Shown piece by piece: positions 1-10,561 of a stretch of 64,000 nucleotides of DNA. The first letter of the stretch is position 1. Every line of letters begins with the position of its first letter. The notes beneath the pieces were generated by a model that was not told where the DNA came from, did not search any database, and saw only the letters and a program-made list of their open reading frames with translations. The position numbers and the translations under genes are program-made. Source of the DNA: Bryopsis sp. KO-2023 (taxonomy: Eukaryota; Chlorophyta; Ulvophyceae; Bryopsidales; Bryopsidaceae); the NCBI GenBank assembly GCA_030272585.1, contig BSYQ01000008.1, positions 3,658,001 through 3,722,000 on the forward strand, read 5' to 3'.

Positions 1-889
1 CTGGCTAGAGTACTTAGCATACTGATCAAAGTCCTTCTGCAAAAGACTTAGGGTGCAAGGGTCCTTCCAAATATCATACTTCCTCATCTGCTCACTTCTT
101 TTCCTAGAAAGTGCTTTAAACTTCTAATCCAGAACCTCCTGGCCTCTGTTTCCACTTGTTTTTAAGTTGTCTATCCTGGGTAGATAGAACAGAGTTTGCC
201 CTCTCCTCTAGTCTTAAGGGTTTCCACTTAAATACAAATCCTCCAGGGTGTACAACTGTCACAGCTGGCTGGTAAGCTGGCTGAGAGCTGTAAGCTTTTG
301 GAAGTCATCTCTTAGTTATTAGACCTGCTGTTGTTTCATCCCAGAGTTTGAACTCTCAGTCCTATTTCTGGGAAAGAGCACTTTTCACCCTAGTGACCTA
401 AAGTGACCTTAACTTCTAGGCTGGATCAAACACCACTCCTTTTTAAGCTTAGGGACTGAGGTCCTCACAGGGATTGATTTTTGAAAATCAAAGTGTGTAC
501 AGACTTATCCAAGTCTGTAGTCCTCTATTCTGAGAGTTTCCCTATTTCAGGATACCTTATCTCTACAGAATCTAAACATTTGTCTGGGATTATCCTTAAT
601 CCTCAGACCTTTACACATATCTCTTTGGGATTGTTTAGTTATAAGCAGAGTGGTTTCCTGCTTTCCAGAAGTGACTTTAAGAAACCCAGATGAATGTTTG
701 ACCAAGGGGGTGGAACTCATTTGTCCCAGGAGCCTTGACTAAATCTGAAGAAACTGTATCACAATAAGAATGCAAAATTCTGCTTACAACACCAACCCTC
801 CAACCCCAACAATAGCTTCAACTCTGCCTCCTGCCTCTCAGGGCATCCCTCACTTCACCTCCCTTATCCACCAGTACTAAGAACACAAC

Positions 890-1387
890 CTAACCACTGG
901 GACCTGGTGCCCCCACACCCCTTTCGTTCTCCTCCTCCCCAGAGGAGTAAACTGCTATTGTCTCGTCCGGAGGCACCTCCTGCATATCGCCGTTGCTATC
1001 CTCCTCGAACCTTGCTTCGACGTGTGCCACCGGGAAAAACGTAGGCATGTTGGATGGGTCGGAAGATGGACCCTCTTCTGCTGCAGCTCCTATAGGCTCC
1101 GCTAGACTCGCTGTGATCTGTTGCCTTGCTGCTCTTAGAGGGCCTGGGCCAGCAGGAACACCTGCCCTGTAATCTTCTAGCAGGACCCGTAAGTTCGCAA
1201 GGGCCCCCGTGTATTGGGCGAACTTTGCAACGTTCATCCTGGCTTCCCGACCTGCCCTTGTATTCATTCTGAACTCCCCCTGGATCAGTCGTGTCCGTAG
1301 TTCCTCTTCAAAGTCTTCCATATCAACTAGGAGTTCTAACAACACAGCGACGATATGTGCGAAGGCTGCGGCTTGAGCGGCGTTCAT
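890..1387 (-). CDS. 165-residue unidentified frame within the older LTR element
   Basis: This open frame starts with ATG at 1387 and ends at 890. I recognise no family. The N-terminal half is Ala/Leu/Glu-rich and predicted helical. The C-terminal half is Pro/Ser/Glu-rich and acidic, ending in a run of glutamates and a Gly-Pro tail. It lies downstream of the RT-RNase H frame on the same strand, separated only by the nested chromovirus, so it probably belongs to the older element as an accessory frame or a linker to a distal integrase. A host gene captured between elements is a less likely alternative. Confidence 0.35.
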   Translation of the reverse strand: MNAAQAAAFAHIVAVLLELLVDMEDFEEELRTRLIQGEFRMNTRAGREARMNVAKFAQYTGALANLRVLLEDYRAGVPAGPGPLRAARQQITASLAEPIGAAAEEGPSSDPSNMPTFFPVAHVEARFEEDSNGDMQEVPPDETIAVYSSGEEENERGVGAPGPSG

Positions 1388-1633
1388 TATTTCCGATGCG
1401 AATAAACTTCCTGCCGAATACTAAGTGTTTGCTTTGTTCTTCCTTATCCAAACTCAGTGTCTATAGTCTCCGATGGCTTTGTTTACCTTCCACAGCCTGC
1501 TCTCCCCTTAAGAACTCTAAACACTCCTCGGTTCTCCCCAGGGACTCCTTACTCTCCCTGAGTTTTCTGGGATAACCCTTTGCTTGCTCAACCTCAGTCC
1601 TTTGCCTCCTTCATTCCTTTGTCCCATAAAGCA

Positions 1634-1877
1634 TGTTATGACGTCACACGCGTGTGTCACGGTGTGTCGCCACGTGTACATGTGTGTCGCCACGTGTGTC
1701 ACCTGTCGTGACACATTTGCATCTGTCCCCACACGGTGGTAGCAGGGTCCAATCACCAAGTATGGTGATTGCTACCATGTGTACTAGCAACGCTCATAAA
1801 AGGCGTTGGTACACTCTCTTTCCAGGTTTTGGTTTGAGAAAGACTTTCACTGCCACTGAAAGTCAAGCAGCATAACA
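1634..1877 (+). repeat. 5' LTR of the chromovirus
   Basis: This 244-bp direct repeat is identical by eye to 8643-8886. It has short inverted ends TGTTATG/CATAACA, repeated CACGTG/GTGTGTC motifs in the first 80 bases and a TATA-like CATAAAAGG near its middle-right, consistent with a U3 promoter. Confidence 0.95.
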
Positions 1878-1879
1878 TT

Positions 1880-1892
1880 TGGTTTCGGAGCG
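1880..1892 (+). other. Primer-binding site of the chromovirus
   Basis: TGGTTTCGGAGCG starts two bases after the LTR end. It implies a primer tRNA ending in CGCTCCGAAACCA. It differs from the initiator-Met site usual in plant Ty3 elements (TGGTATCAGAGC). The same 13-mer serves the older element (complement at 12632-12644). Confidence 0.8.
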
Positions 1893-2039
1893 AAGGGAAA
1901 GGAAAAGGAAACGATAAGGAGAATAACAAGGAGAGAGCGCTTCTTGTCGAGTAAGGAAACGCCCTTGGCGAAGGTGTGCGCTTTGGGGTAAAGGTGACTT
2001 ACTCTTACCTTTGAGATTTTTGTTTTTCTTTGGGATCGT

Positions 2040-2940
2040 TGGTGGTGAGCAGTCGTCCGCCACGGTATGCTTGAAAGAAGGTCATAGAGGACCTTAAAAA
2101 AGTGTTTCGAGTTGGTTGTGAGTGGTCGCCCGTGTCGGCCAAGTTGAGGAAGGGTCTTACAGGGCCTTTGGAATTTCTTGATTTGTTTGTGGGAGGTCGT
2201 CCGGTTCGGTTGACGTGAAAAGAGGTCGTAGGGAACCTCAGGGTAGTGGTATAGAGTCGTTTAGAAGCTAGCCCGTGTCGGAACAGGTTTCTGTAGGGTC
2301 GCTTGACGTTTGTAGCTTTAGATCCCATTTTCAGAAAGTGTGAGAGTGGAGATCTCGACTTTCTTTGGGGTTTCGACCACTTCTTGCGAGGTCGCCAGCA
2401 CTCTGGACGTGCTTTGTTAAAGCTAGTCGACTTAGCTCGACGTTTTTCCAGAGGGTGGTTGGGTGGCTCGGTAGTTGGGTCGAAAAAGGCTACAGGGGTC
2501 GTCAGTTTTTGCCAGGAATGACAAATTCGAATTCGAATTCTGAAGTGTGAGAAACGACAAGAGTAACGCAGGTCGATTTGTTACGCTGTTGGCGTTGAAA
2601 TCGATTTTGGTACTTACCTAAAGTGGTCGTCGTTTTGGCGAGGTGACAGTCGTTTTTCGTCGACTGTGGTACTGGCGCCAAACGCGACTTCGTTTTGGTG
2701 CGACTATCGGTTTTCTTTTGTCGGCAGTGTGCCTTCTTGGCAACTGCAGGGGCGCGATTGGGCTCTTATTTTGGTGAGAGTACCTTGAAATCGTTAACCT
2801 CCACGTCGTTTTAAGTTCGCCTGTGGCTTTCGCGCGACGCCAGTCGTGGCAAAAGTCGACAGAGTGTGTGACAGAATAGGTCGTTTCCAGTTCGACTGTG
2901 GTTTGTGCGCGACGTCAGTCGTGGCAAACGTCGAACAGTG
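2040..2940 (+). repeat. Degenerate GTCG-rich repeats in the chromovirus leader
   Basis: The untranslated leader between the primer site and gag-pol is built of loosely repeated blocks. Examples are the cgcgacgYcagtcgtggcaaa block near 2835 and again near 2910, and the ggtcgtccg / ggtcgcccg blocks near 2050, 2126 and 2196. No frame is convincingly coding. Confidence 0.5.
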
Positions 2941-2996
2941 TGACACTGAACGCACTTACAGTGTAATTCGAATTTTTCTGGTAGGAGTCTTTGGCC

Positions 2997-5900
2997 ATGG
3001 ATGGTAATGACAAGAGTAGTCATACCAGTGAAAAGGAGGCAGAGGTGGAACCCCCTCCTAAGACCAAGGATTTAGAAGAAAGGCTTACAGAAATGGAAGG
3101 GCTGTTGGCAGATTTGGTAATGAAATTACCTGACCCTGAAAGTTCCAAAGATAAGGATAAAATGGACGAGGATGAGTCGATAGACATTGGGAAATCTGGA
3201 AATGATGGTGGGCCGCGTGGTATGACATCTCAAGTAGCTAAGCCAGAAAAATATGATGGAAAGATACCCTGGAAAGAATTCCAGAGTAGTCTTACTGTCT
3301 ACTTTGTGGCAGCTGGTATCAACCAAGAACGATGGGGAAAGGTTGCTCCCACGTTTTTCGGTAGAGCTGCACAAAAACATTTGGCGGCTAGAGTGTCATC
3401 AGAGTCCTTGGAAAAAGGTGAAGTTTCTTGGAAACAAATCTGTGAGACGATGAGTGACGGTAGTTTCGGGGAAATGGCATCGGATTATGCCATTACAAAG
3501 AAACTCATTTCATGTCGTGATCACCTTGAGCGCAAAGTGAATACGAATGAATTCGTCAGATTCGTAGATGATTTGTTTAAACTTCGTCGTATTCCGATGG
3601 ATGAAGCGAGTAAATGCTTCTTCTTACTCCATAATTTGCATCCGGCATTGAAGTCGTCGGTCGAGACAGATGTTCATGGGAAACCTTGGACGATCTACAA
3701 CGATCTTCGAAATCATGTCCTTGCAAAAGGAGTAACCCATGATGAGCGGATCCCTGTGATTAAGAATAAATCCGGGAATGTTCATGGTCGTGGGGAAGAC
3801 TTGTATGGATACAAGACTTCAAAGAAAGCAAAGACTAGACCATCATTTACCAGTGGGCAAGCGAACCCGAACGCTAGTAAGAAAGCGAAGGGTACGGTTC
3901 GCGGCACAAAGCTTTCCCCGGAGGAGCGTGCTAGAAGGATAGCACAAAAGCTTTGCTTCACTTGTGGTGCTCCATGGGATGTGTCACACAAGTGTGGTGG
4001 GAAAGGCAAGGTGAGCGATTTGGCGATCAATGTCTTATCTCCTATCGAGAGTCATGTGCATATTGATGAGGTAGTGGAACCCTCAAATGCAATGATCGAT
4101 GAGGAAATGAAAATTCATGCTTCTACTGACGAAAAGAAATTTTCGTCCAGAAATGAAAAGAAGGTGAATGCTCAGATGGATCATGGTGTTCATCGCAAGA
4201 TGATCAAGCGAGAACTTGAAAGACTCGAAGAGAGAACGGGACGGAAGTTTACGTTCGATTCTTCTGGAGGTTGTTTTCCGGTTGATGCTTGTCAAAGATC
4301 TTGTGAAGATTTTCTTACGTGTGATGTGTCGGGCGAGCATGTGTGGCTCAACCCAGGAAAGGCACAAATGGATGCTTTCCTGAAGCACTATTTCGAGTGT
4401 AAGAAAAGAGCACCAATGACAACAAGTGCTTGTGTCTTGGTACCTCATAAGATGCGCAAAGCTTTTCGTGTGTTTGATAGCATGCGCTTGATAGCACAAT
4501 ATCGGAAAGGGGCATTCTTATTTGAGAGAGCTCGTAAGATACCATTTTCCCAACCATTTGATGTGTATTATGATGCTCCTGTGCCTCGAATTGTGGAACC
4601 CACAATTGACAAGGAGATCATGACTATGTCTATGGTTTTCGAGGGACGTATCTTTGATACTCCTGCACATATATTGTTGGATTCGGGTGCGGCTGGTTCA
4701 GCCTATATTTCCCAACAATTTTGTGAGGCTTATGGTATCTCATACCAAGCTCAAAGTGATACAACTGTTCAAATGGCTGATAGTACACCATTGACTTGTT
4801 CTGGTAAAACCACAGTTCCTCTTCGGATACAAGGTCTTCGTGAAAAGTTAGAGTGCTTGGTGATCAGTGCTCCTCACTTTGACCTTTATCTTGGAGATTT
4901 TTGGTTGAAGGACCATTGTGCTCATATGGATTTCCTTCATAACAGTTGTTCGTTGTTGTCAACTCGTGGACGTCGAGTTACGATCCATCATACTATTTCG
5001 GCTCGAAATCGTAGTGATCGTTGTGTTCATACGGTTACTCCATTTCTTTCCATTAAACAAGTGAAACGATGTCTTCGTGATGATCGGATCACTCCATTCC
5101 TTGTCTTGGTGCGTGAGGTCACGCCACCTCTTGAGGGGGAGGAACATGGGTCTCCTAATGCGTTGTTTCGTGAACGTGGATCACTAGAGGATGTGGTAAA
5201 ATCCGCACACGGTGATCATGTTGAGAAAGAAACGTTGGAGAACATGTTGGCTCCTATATTGGACGAATACGAGGATCGGTTTGCGAATGAATTGGCCTCG
5301 TGTCCACCCTCTAGAGAGTTCGATGCTTCTATAGATCTGATACCAGGAGCAAATCCTGTGAGTCGTCCTATATTTCGCTATACGCCTGGAGAGCGTAAGG
5401 AAATTGAGGATCAAATATCGGATATGTTGGCTAAGGGGCTTATTCAACCGTCATGTAGTCCATGGGGCGCACCAGTCTTGTTTGTACCCAAACCAGATGG
5501 GACAAAAAGAATGTGTGTGGACTACAGGGGTTTGAATAAGTTAACAGTCAAAAATCAATACCCTATCCCACGTATTGATGACTTCTTGGATCAGTTACAA
5601 GGTGCGAGGTACTTTTCCGCCCTTGATTTGAAAGCTGGTTACTGGCAGCTTCGTGTCAAAGCTGAGGACCAGGCTAAAACGGCTTTCAAAACGCCCTTTG
5701 GATTGTTTGAATATCGTGTCTTACCGATGGGTTTGACGAATGCACCAGCGATATTCCAAACATGGATGAACCGTGTATTTCATGGGATGATAGGGAAGTA
5801 CGTCCTTATCTATCTTGATGATATACTTGTGTATTCGAGGAATGAGAAAGACCACACCATGCATCTCAAAAAGGTCATGGATCGTTTGAGAGAGCACAAG

Positions 5901-8222
5901 CTCTTCTTGAAGAGATCAAAGTGTGATTTCTTTAAGGATGCATTGCATTATCTTGGTTTCGTGATAAGCAAAGAAGGGATTGCGGTAGATACTCGCAAGA
6001 CTCAGAAGGTCATTGATTGGCCAGAGCCACAAAATATATCTGAGTTGAGATCCTTCTTAGGTCTTTCAAATTACTTCCGTCGGTTCATTCAAGGATACAG
6101 TAAATTGGTCGGACCACTTACGAACTTACTTAGGAAGAGTAAGGAGTGGGACTGGAATGAGGATTGTCGGAAAGCAATGGTGGCAGTTAAGGAAGCCCTG
6201 ACCCATGCACCTTGCTTGGCAATGCCAGATTTCAGTAAACCTTTTGAAGTTATTGCCGATGCCTCGGATTGGGCTATTGGTGCAATATTACTTCAAGAAG
6301 GTCGACCAATAGCATTTGAAAGTAAAATGCTACATGGTGCACAATTGAGATGGTCAATATCAGACAAAGAAATGTTTGCTGTTGTCCATGCTTTGAAGTT
6401 GTGGAGGTGCTACCTGGATGTGATGGAGTTTAAGGTGATCGTGGATCACAAACCCAACACATTTTTCCATTCCCAGGTAACGTTGTCTCGAAGAGCGGTG
6501 CGGTGGCTTGAGTGTCTTCAGGGATACCGATTCAAGTGGGAATACCAGCCAGGCAGGACGAATGTAGCAGACCCCTTGTCGCGCTATCCTGTACGGTATT
6601 CTCAGCAGATCAGTGTCTTGTTGGAGTCGGTGAGCAAGTGTGGCCGACTCAGTCACCTTGGTGAGGAGAGCCCAGCTCTCTCTCCTTTGCCTAATATCGA
6701 TCTTCAGCGACGATTATCTGAGGGGTACGCTAAAGACGAGTGGTTCAATACATTGGAATCCGCTGCTTCAATGTGTCGTTTCGACTCGGGTTTTTGGTGG
6801 AATGGAACGCGGGTGGTTGTCCCAAACTTTGATGGCCTCAGGTTGGATATTATAAAAGATTTTCATTCAACGGTGTATTCGGGACACTTTGGTGTCAAAA
6901 AGACGAAACACAATTTGTTGAAGTGGTTTTGGTGGCCAGGGGTAGAGAAGGATATATTGTCCTTTATCAAAGGTTGTGATAGTTGTCAACGGAACAAGTG
7001 GAGACGTGGCAAACCTCCTGGTTCGTTGCAACCTCTACCGATACCAGATGCTCGTTGGGAGAGTGTTTCGATGGATTTGATAGTCGAGCTTCCCAAGTCA
7101 GGTGCTGAGCATTATGATGCGATCCTAGTTTTCGTGGACCGACTCACGAAAATGGTGAGATGCGCTGCAACATACACGAAGTGTGATGCTGCAGAAACAG
7201 CGAGACTCTTTGTATCACATGTCTTCCGTTCACACGGTCTTCCTAGGACATTGGTGAGTGACAGAGATCCCAGGTGGAGATCACGATTCTTTGCGGAATT
7301 GTGTAATACTTGGAAGATCAGTCAGGCTATGTCAACTGCTTTTCATCCCACCACTGATGGGCAGACTGAGGCAATGAACAAAGTCTTAGAAGACACCCTA
7401 AGACATTTTGTTGGGATACGCCACAGTGATTGGTCTGAACTGTTGCCAGTTGTCGAGTTTGCTATGAATAACTCCAAGTCGGAAGCGACTGGTGAGACAC
7501 CATTTTTCCTTAATTACGGTCGTGATCCTTGGACAGCTACGACGGCACAGATGCCTGGATTCGGGCCAGGTGCATCTAGTAGAAAGAGCTCGTCACTGCA
7601 GATGGCGGTGCCAGCTGTACAAAGAATGACGACAACGATAAGAGATAGCATTGTGAAGGCGAAAAGGTGTTTAGAGGCAGCACGTCAAAGGATGAAGGCG
7701 TATGCTGATCGACATAGACGTCCTGTGGATGTGAAAGTAGGCGATAAGGTGTTGTTGGATGCACGGCATATCCGCCTAAAACATCCAGGATCCCGAAAAT
7801 TGATGCCGAAGTGGATCGGACCCTTTACTATTTCGGATCAAATCGGTAAGGTAGCTTTTCGGTTGGATTTACCGAACTATCTTAAAATTCATCCGGTTTT
7901 TCATGCGAGCTTGTTGAAGCCTTATTGGGCGCATGGAAAAGTTCAGCCTCCTCCGCCGGTGGAACTCGATGATGAGTTGGAATATGAGGTTGAGATGCTT
8001 TTAGATCATCGTGTACGGCGAATAGGTCGAAAGCGTAAAACTGAGTATTTATGCAAATGGATGGGTTATGGACATGAGCATAATACTTGGGAACCCGAAG
8101 AGCATATGGAGAATGCTAGGGAATTGGTAGAAGAATACCAAAACAAAATCAAGTCGACGGACTTGTCTCCGCCAATTGTTATCCGTCGAAGTGAACGCCT
8201 TCGGTCGAAAGAGCGCAATTGA
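2997..8222 (+). CDS. Chromovirus gag-pol polyprotein
   Basis: Single frame of 1741 residues; the first true ATG is at 2997. Order of parts: gag; zinc knuckle CFTCGAPWDVSHKC (about 3955); a Cys-rich segment with a Dam-methylase-like look (about 4263-4460); aspartic protease with LLDSGA (about 4677); reverse transcriptase with YLDDILVYS (about 5810); RNase H; integrase with its zinc-binding region (CDSCQRN near 6980) and DDE core (VSMDLI, VSDRD, TDGQTEAMN); and a C-terminal chromodomain (about 7984-8130, WEPEEH). In chromoviruses the chromodomain steers integration to marked chromatin. The frame looks whole. Confidence 0.93.
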   Translation: MDGNDKSSHTSEKEAEVEPPPKTKDLEERLTEMEGLLADLVMKLPDPESSKDKDKMDEDESIDIGKSGNDGGPRGMTSQVAKPEKYDGKIPWKEFQSSLTVYFVAAGINQERWGKVAPTFFGRAAQKHLAARVSSESLEKGEVSWKQICETMSDGSFGEMASDYAITKKLISCRDHLERKVNTNEFVRFVDDLFKLRRIPMDEASKCFFLLHNLHPALKSSVETDVHGKPWTIYNDLRNHVLAKGVTHDERIPVIKNKSGNVHGRGEDLYGYKTSKKAKTRPSFTSGQANPNASKKAKGTVRGTKLSPEERARRIAQKLCFTCGAPWDVSHKCGGKGKVSDLAINVLSPIESHVHIDEVVEPSNAMIDEEMKIHASTDEKKFSSRNEKKVNAQMDHGVHRKMIKRELERLEERTGRKFTFDSSGGCFPVDACQRSCEDFLTCDVSGEHVWLNPGKAQMDAFLKHYFECKKRAPMTTSACVLVPHKMRKAFRVFDSMRLIAQYRKGAFLFERARKIPFSQPFDVYYDAPVPRIVEPTIDKEIMTMSMVFEGRIFDTPAHILLDSGAAGSAYISQQFCEAYGISYQAQSDTTVQMADSTPLTCSGKTTVPLRIQGLREKLECLVISAPHFDLYLGDFWLKDHCAHMDFLHNSCSLLSTRGRRVTIHHTISARNRSDRCVHTVTPFLSIKQVKRCLRDDRITPFLVLVREVTPPLEGEEHGSPNALFRERGSLEDVVKSAHGDHVEKETLENMLAPILDEYEDRFANELASCPPSREFDASIDLIPGANPVSRPIFRYTPGERKEIEDQISDMLAKGLIQPSCSPWGAPVLFVPKPDGTKRMCVDYRGLNKLTVKNQYPIPRIDDFLDQLQGARYFSALDLKAGYWQLRVKAEDQAKTAFKTPFGLFEYRVLPMGLTNAPAIFQTWMNRVFHGMIGKYVLIYLDDILVYSRNEKDHTMHLKKVMDRLREHKLFLKRSKCDFFKDALHYLGFVISKEGIAVDTRKTQKVIDWPEPQNISELRSFLGLSNYFRRFIQGYSKLVGPLTNLLRKSKEWDWNEDCRKAMVAVKEALTHAPCLAMPDFSKPFEVIADASDWAIGAILLQEGRPIAFESKMLHGAQLRWSISDKEMFAVVHALKLWRCYLDVMEFKVIVDHKPNTFFHSQVTLSRRAVRWLECLQGYRFKWEYQPGRTNVADPLSRYPVRYSQQISVLLESVSKCGRLSHLGEESPALSPLPNIDLQRRLSEGYAKDEWFNTLESAASMCRFDSGFWWNGTRVVVPNFDGLRLDIIKDFHSTVYSGHFGVKKTKHNLLKWFWWPGVEKDILSFIKGCDSCQRNKWRRGKPPGSLQPLPIPDARWESVSMDLIVELPKSGAEHYDAILVFVDRLTKMVRCAATYTKCDAAETARLFVSHVFRSHGLPRTLVSDRDPRWRSRFFAELCNTWKISQAMSTAFHPTTDGQTEAMNKVLEDTLRHFVGIRHSDWSELLPVVEFAMNNSKSEATGETPFFLNYGRDPWTATTAQMPGFGPGASSRKSSSLQMAVPAVQRMTTTIRDSIVKAKRCLEAARQRMKAYADRHRRPVDVKVGDKVLLDARHIRLKHPGSRKLMPKWIGPFTISDQIGKVAFRLDLPNYLKIHPVFHASLLKPYWAHGKVQPPPPVELDDELEYEVEMLLDHRVRRIGRKRKTEYLCKWMGYGHEHNTWEPEEHMENARELVEEYQNKIKSTDLSPPIVIRRSERLRSKERN

Positions 8223-8642
8223 CAGAGTAGGAGATCTCAAGAGAGGGGAAATAAATTGAATGGGCAAAATTTGATTTAAATATCTCCGCACATATGTGTG
8301 AATGCCGACGGGTGAGATATTATTTTCCTAAGGCAAGGTAGCCAATGTGGAAAAGCGTTCACCATGAAAAGGGTTTTATCTCGGGTTTGAGAAGGTGTCT
8401 TGACCCTTAAGATGGTTTGGTTTTGTGAAAGGGATCACAAACTTTGAGATGTTTCTCCAATCTCAATCTTGACCGGATATGAAACTTTGGTGTAGTGGCT
8501 CGCTGAAAGGCACCTAGAGATTTCAACATTTGGTCAAAGTACCGTGTGTAAACCATTGCTAAGGTTTCTGCACCCTGTAGCATATAAGTGTTTATCCAAG
8601 TGGAGTCAGGACCAGGAGGTCTGACACTTTGGGGGGGAGGAA

Positions 8643-8886
8643 TGTTATGACGTCACACGCGTGTGTCACGGTGTGTCGCCACGTGTACATGTGTGTCGCC
8701 ACGTGTGTCACCTGTCGTGACACATTTGCATCTGTCCCCACACGGTGGTAGCAGGGTCCAATCACCAAGTATGGTGATTGCTACCATGTGTACTAGCAAC
8801 GCTCATAAAAGGCGTTGGTACACTCTCTTTCCAGGTTTTGGTTTGAGAAAGACTTTCACTGCCACTGAAAGTCAAGCAGCATAACA
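8643..8886 (+). repeat. 3' LTR of the chromovirus
   Basis: Identical by eye to the 5' LTR at 1634-1877 and preceded by the polypurine tract GGGGGGGAGGAA. Confidence 0.95.
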
Positions 8887-8951
8887 AAGCTCTTCCAGTA
8901 TAGCCTCTTATTAGTCCTCCCTTGGACCAACCACTCCCCTTGTCCTAGACC

Positions 8952-10529
8952 TTAATAACTAAGCCTCCTCCCTAGAGGCAGATGGTCTGACACAGTGGGC
9001 AGGTCCTGTGTTTTCTCCTTTTTCTCCCTATTCATTACAAGCCTGGACAATGCATCAGCATTCACATTGTGACTCCCAGGCTTGTAGACTACCCTAATCT
9101 GATATCCTTGTAACTCTAACACCCACCTAGCCATCATGGAGGTCAGGTTTTTAGACCCCATCAACCAGATCAAAGCTTTGCAATCAGTGAAAACAGTAAA
9201 TTCCCTCCCAGTCAAATAATACCTAAATCTTCTGATGGCTTTGATAACTGCCATAGCCTCCCCCTGGGAAGGAGCATACTTAGCCTCTGTTTCACTGTTT
9301 TTCTTAGAATAATAGGCTATGACCTTCTCCTGACCCTCCTGAATCTGACCTAATACCCCAGCTATTGCATACTGACTCCAGTCAGTACACAAGAACACCT
9401 CCCCTTCCCTTTTTAAGGAGGTCACCACTGGGGCTGTCATCAACATCTTTTTCAGGAGCCTCCATGCCATTTCACACCTCCAGGTCCACAGAAAAGGCAC
9501 CCCCTGTTTGGTCAGCTCTGTAAGGGACCCTGCCACCTTAGCATAATTTGGGGCATGCCTCCTGTAATATCCTGTTAACCCTAAAAAGGCTCTAACCTGT
9601 GTGACAGTGGTGGGGGTCTTTAACTTCCTAATAGAATCCAACTTATCCTCCTGGGGGCTAAACCCAGTCTTGGTAATGTGGTGCCCTAGGTATTCCACCT
9701 CCTCCTGGAACAGAAAGCACTTTTCTATGGATAATTTAGCTCCCTCTCTCTCCAAAATATCTAACACCTTTTCCAGGGTTTCCATATGCTCCTGGAAGGT
9801 GTAACTAAAGATGACTATGTCATCCAGGTAGACCTGGACCCCCTCCAGATGGCCAAATAGAGAATCCATTACTCTCTGGAAGGCCTCTGGCATAGTCTTA
9901 AGCCCCTGAGGGCACCTAACCCATTCATATAATCCTGATGAAGTCCTAAAAGCAGTCTTTCCTGCATGCTCCTCTGCCAGGGGCAACTGCCAGTAACCTG
10001 ACTTCAGGTCTAAACTAGAATAGTATTTTCTGCCTCCCATGTCATCCAACAGCTCATCTATTAGAGGCAGGGGATATTGATCTGCCTCCACTAAATCATT
10101 CAAATCCCTGAAGTCCACACACCACCTCCACTTCCCTGGAGTCTTTTTAGGGACCAGGAGGGTGGGTGAAGACCAGGGTGACCCTGAGCTAGGCCTAACT
10201 ACCCCTGCTTTGATCAGTCCTTCCAGCTGCCTCTCTATCTCCCCCCTCTGGAATTCACTAACTCTATACTGCCTCCTGGCCACAGGTTTTGCTGTGCCAG
10301 TCTCTATCCTGTAACTATGGTTTTTGAGGGTGCCTATCTCATATTCACTTAGAGACCAGGCACCCCTCCTAGACTTGCATAGCTTCTCCACTGCCCTCCT
10401 TTCATTCCTGGAAAGGCTACCTCCTATATTTAGGTCTGCAAAAGTAGAAACCTTCTCCTCCTGAGCCACCAACACCGATTCAGGGGAATTTACCCCTCTG
10501 GTGGTAAATCTGTGCAACCCAGAGGCCAC
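8952..10529 (-). CDS. Reverse transcriptase-RNase H frame of the older LTR element
   Basis: Open frame of about 525 residues carrying a Ty3/gypsy reverse transcriptase (catalytic VYLDDIVIFS, fingers region with LVPKKTPGKWRWCVDFRDLN) followed by RNase H (LCTDWSQYAIAGVLG; GSHNVNADALSR near the end). No integrase follows within the window. The first codon given is GTG, so it is probably expressed as part of a polyprotein with the gag-protease frame just upstream, as is usual in this family. Sequence differs clearly from the nested chromovirus RT, so the two elements are different families. Confidence 0.88.
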   Translation of the reverse strand: MASGLHRFTTRGVNSPESVLVAQEEKVSTFADLNIGGSLSRNERRAVEKLCKSRRGAWSLSEYEIGTLKNHSYRIETGTAKPVARRQYRVSEFQRGEIERQLEGLIKAGVVRPSSGSPWSSPTLLVPKKTPGKWRWCVDFRDLNDLVEADQYPLPLIDELLDDMGGRKYYSSLDLKSGYWQLPLAEEHAGKTAFRTSSGLYEWVRCPQGLKTMPEAFQRVMDSLFGHLEGVQVYLDDIVIFSYTFQEHMETLEKVLDILEREGAKLSIEKCFLFQEEVEYLGHHITKTGFSPQEDKLDSIRKLKTPTTVTQVRAFLGLTGYYRRHAPNYAKVAGSLTELTKQGVPFLWTWRCEMAWRLLKKMLMTAPVVTSLKREGEVFLCTDWSQYAIAGVLGQIQEGQEKVIAYYSKKNSETEAKYAPSQGEAMAVIKAIRRFRYYLTGREFTVFTDCKALIWLMGSKNLTSMMARWVLELQGYQIRVVYKPGSHNVNADALSRLVMNREKKEKTQDLPTVSDHLPLGRRLSY

Positions 10530-10561
10530 ACCCTCGAGGTCACCTGGCCTGACCTCTGACC

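Larger units (their letters stand above)
1634..8886 (+). mobile_element. Young, whole-looking Ty3/gypsy chromovirus
   Basis: Complete LTR retrotransposon of 7.25 kb. It has two 244-bp LTRs (1634-1877 and 8643-8886) beginning TGTTATG and ending CATAACA, which read as identical, indicating recent insertion. A primer-binding site TGGTTTCGGAGCG follows the 5' LTR after two bases, and a G-rich polypurine tract (about 8631-8642) abuts the 3' LTR. Flanks read aagca and aagct, an imperfect 5-bp or perfect 4-bp (aagc) target duplication. One long gag-pol frame occupies the interior, ending in a chromodomain, which places it among the chromoviruses. It looks whole. Confidence 0.93.

Noticed and set aside
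1629-8891. Perfect 5-bp target duplication of the chromovirus with TG...CA ends
   Set aside because: The flanks are aagca and aagct. A perfect aaagc pair is possible only if the LTR is taken to begin with A, so the duplication is reported as imperfect.
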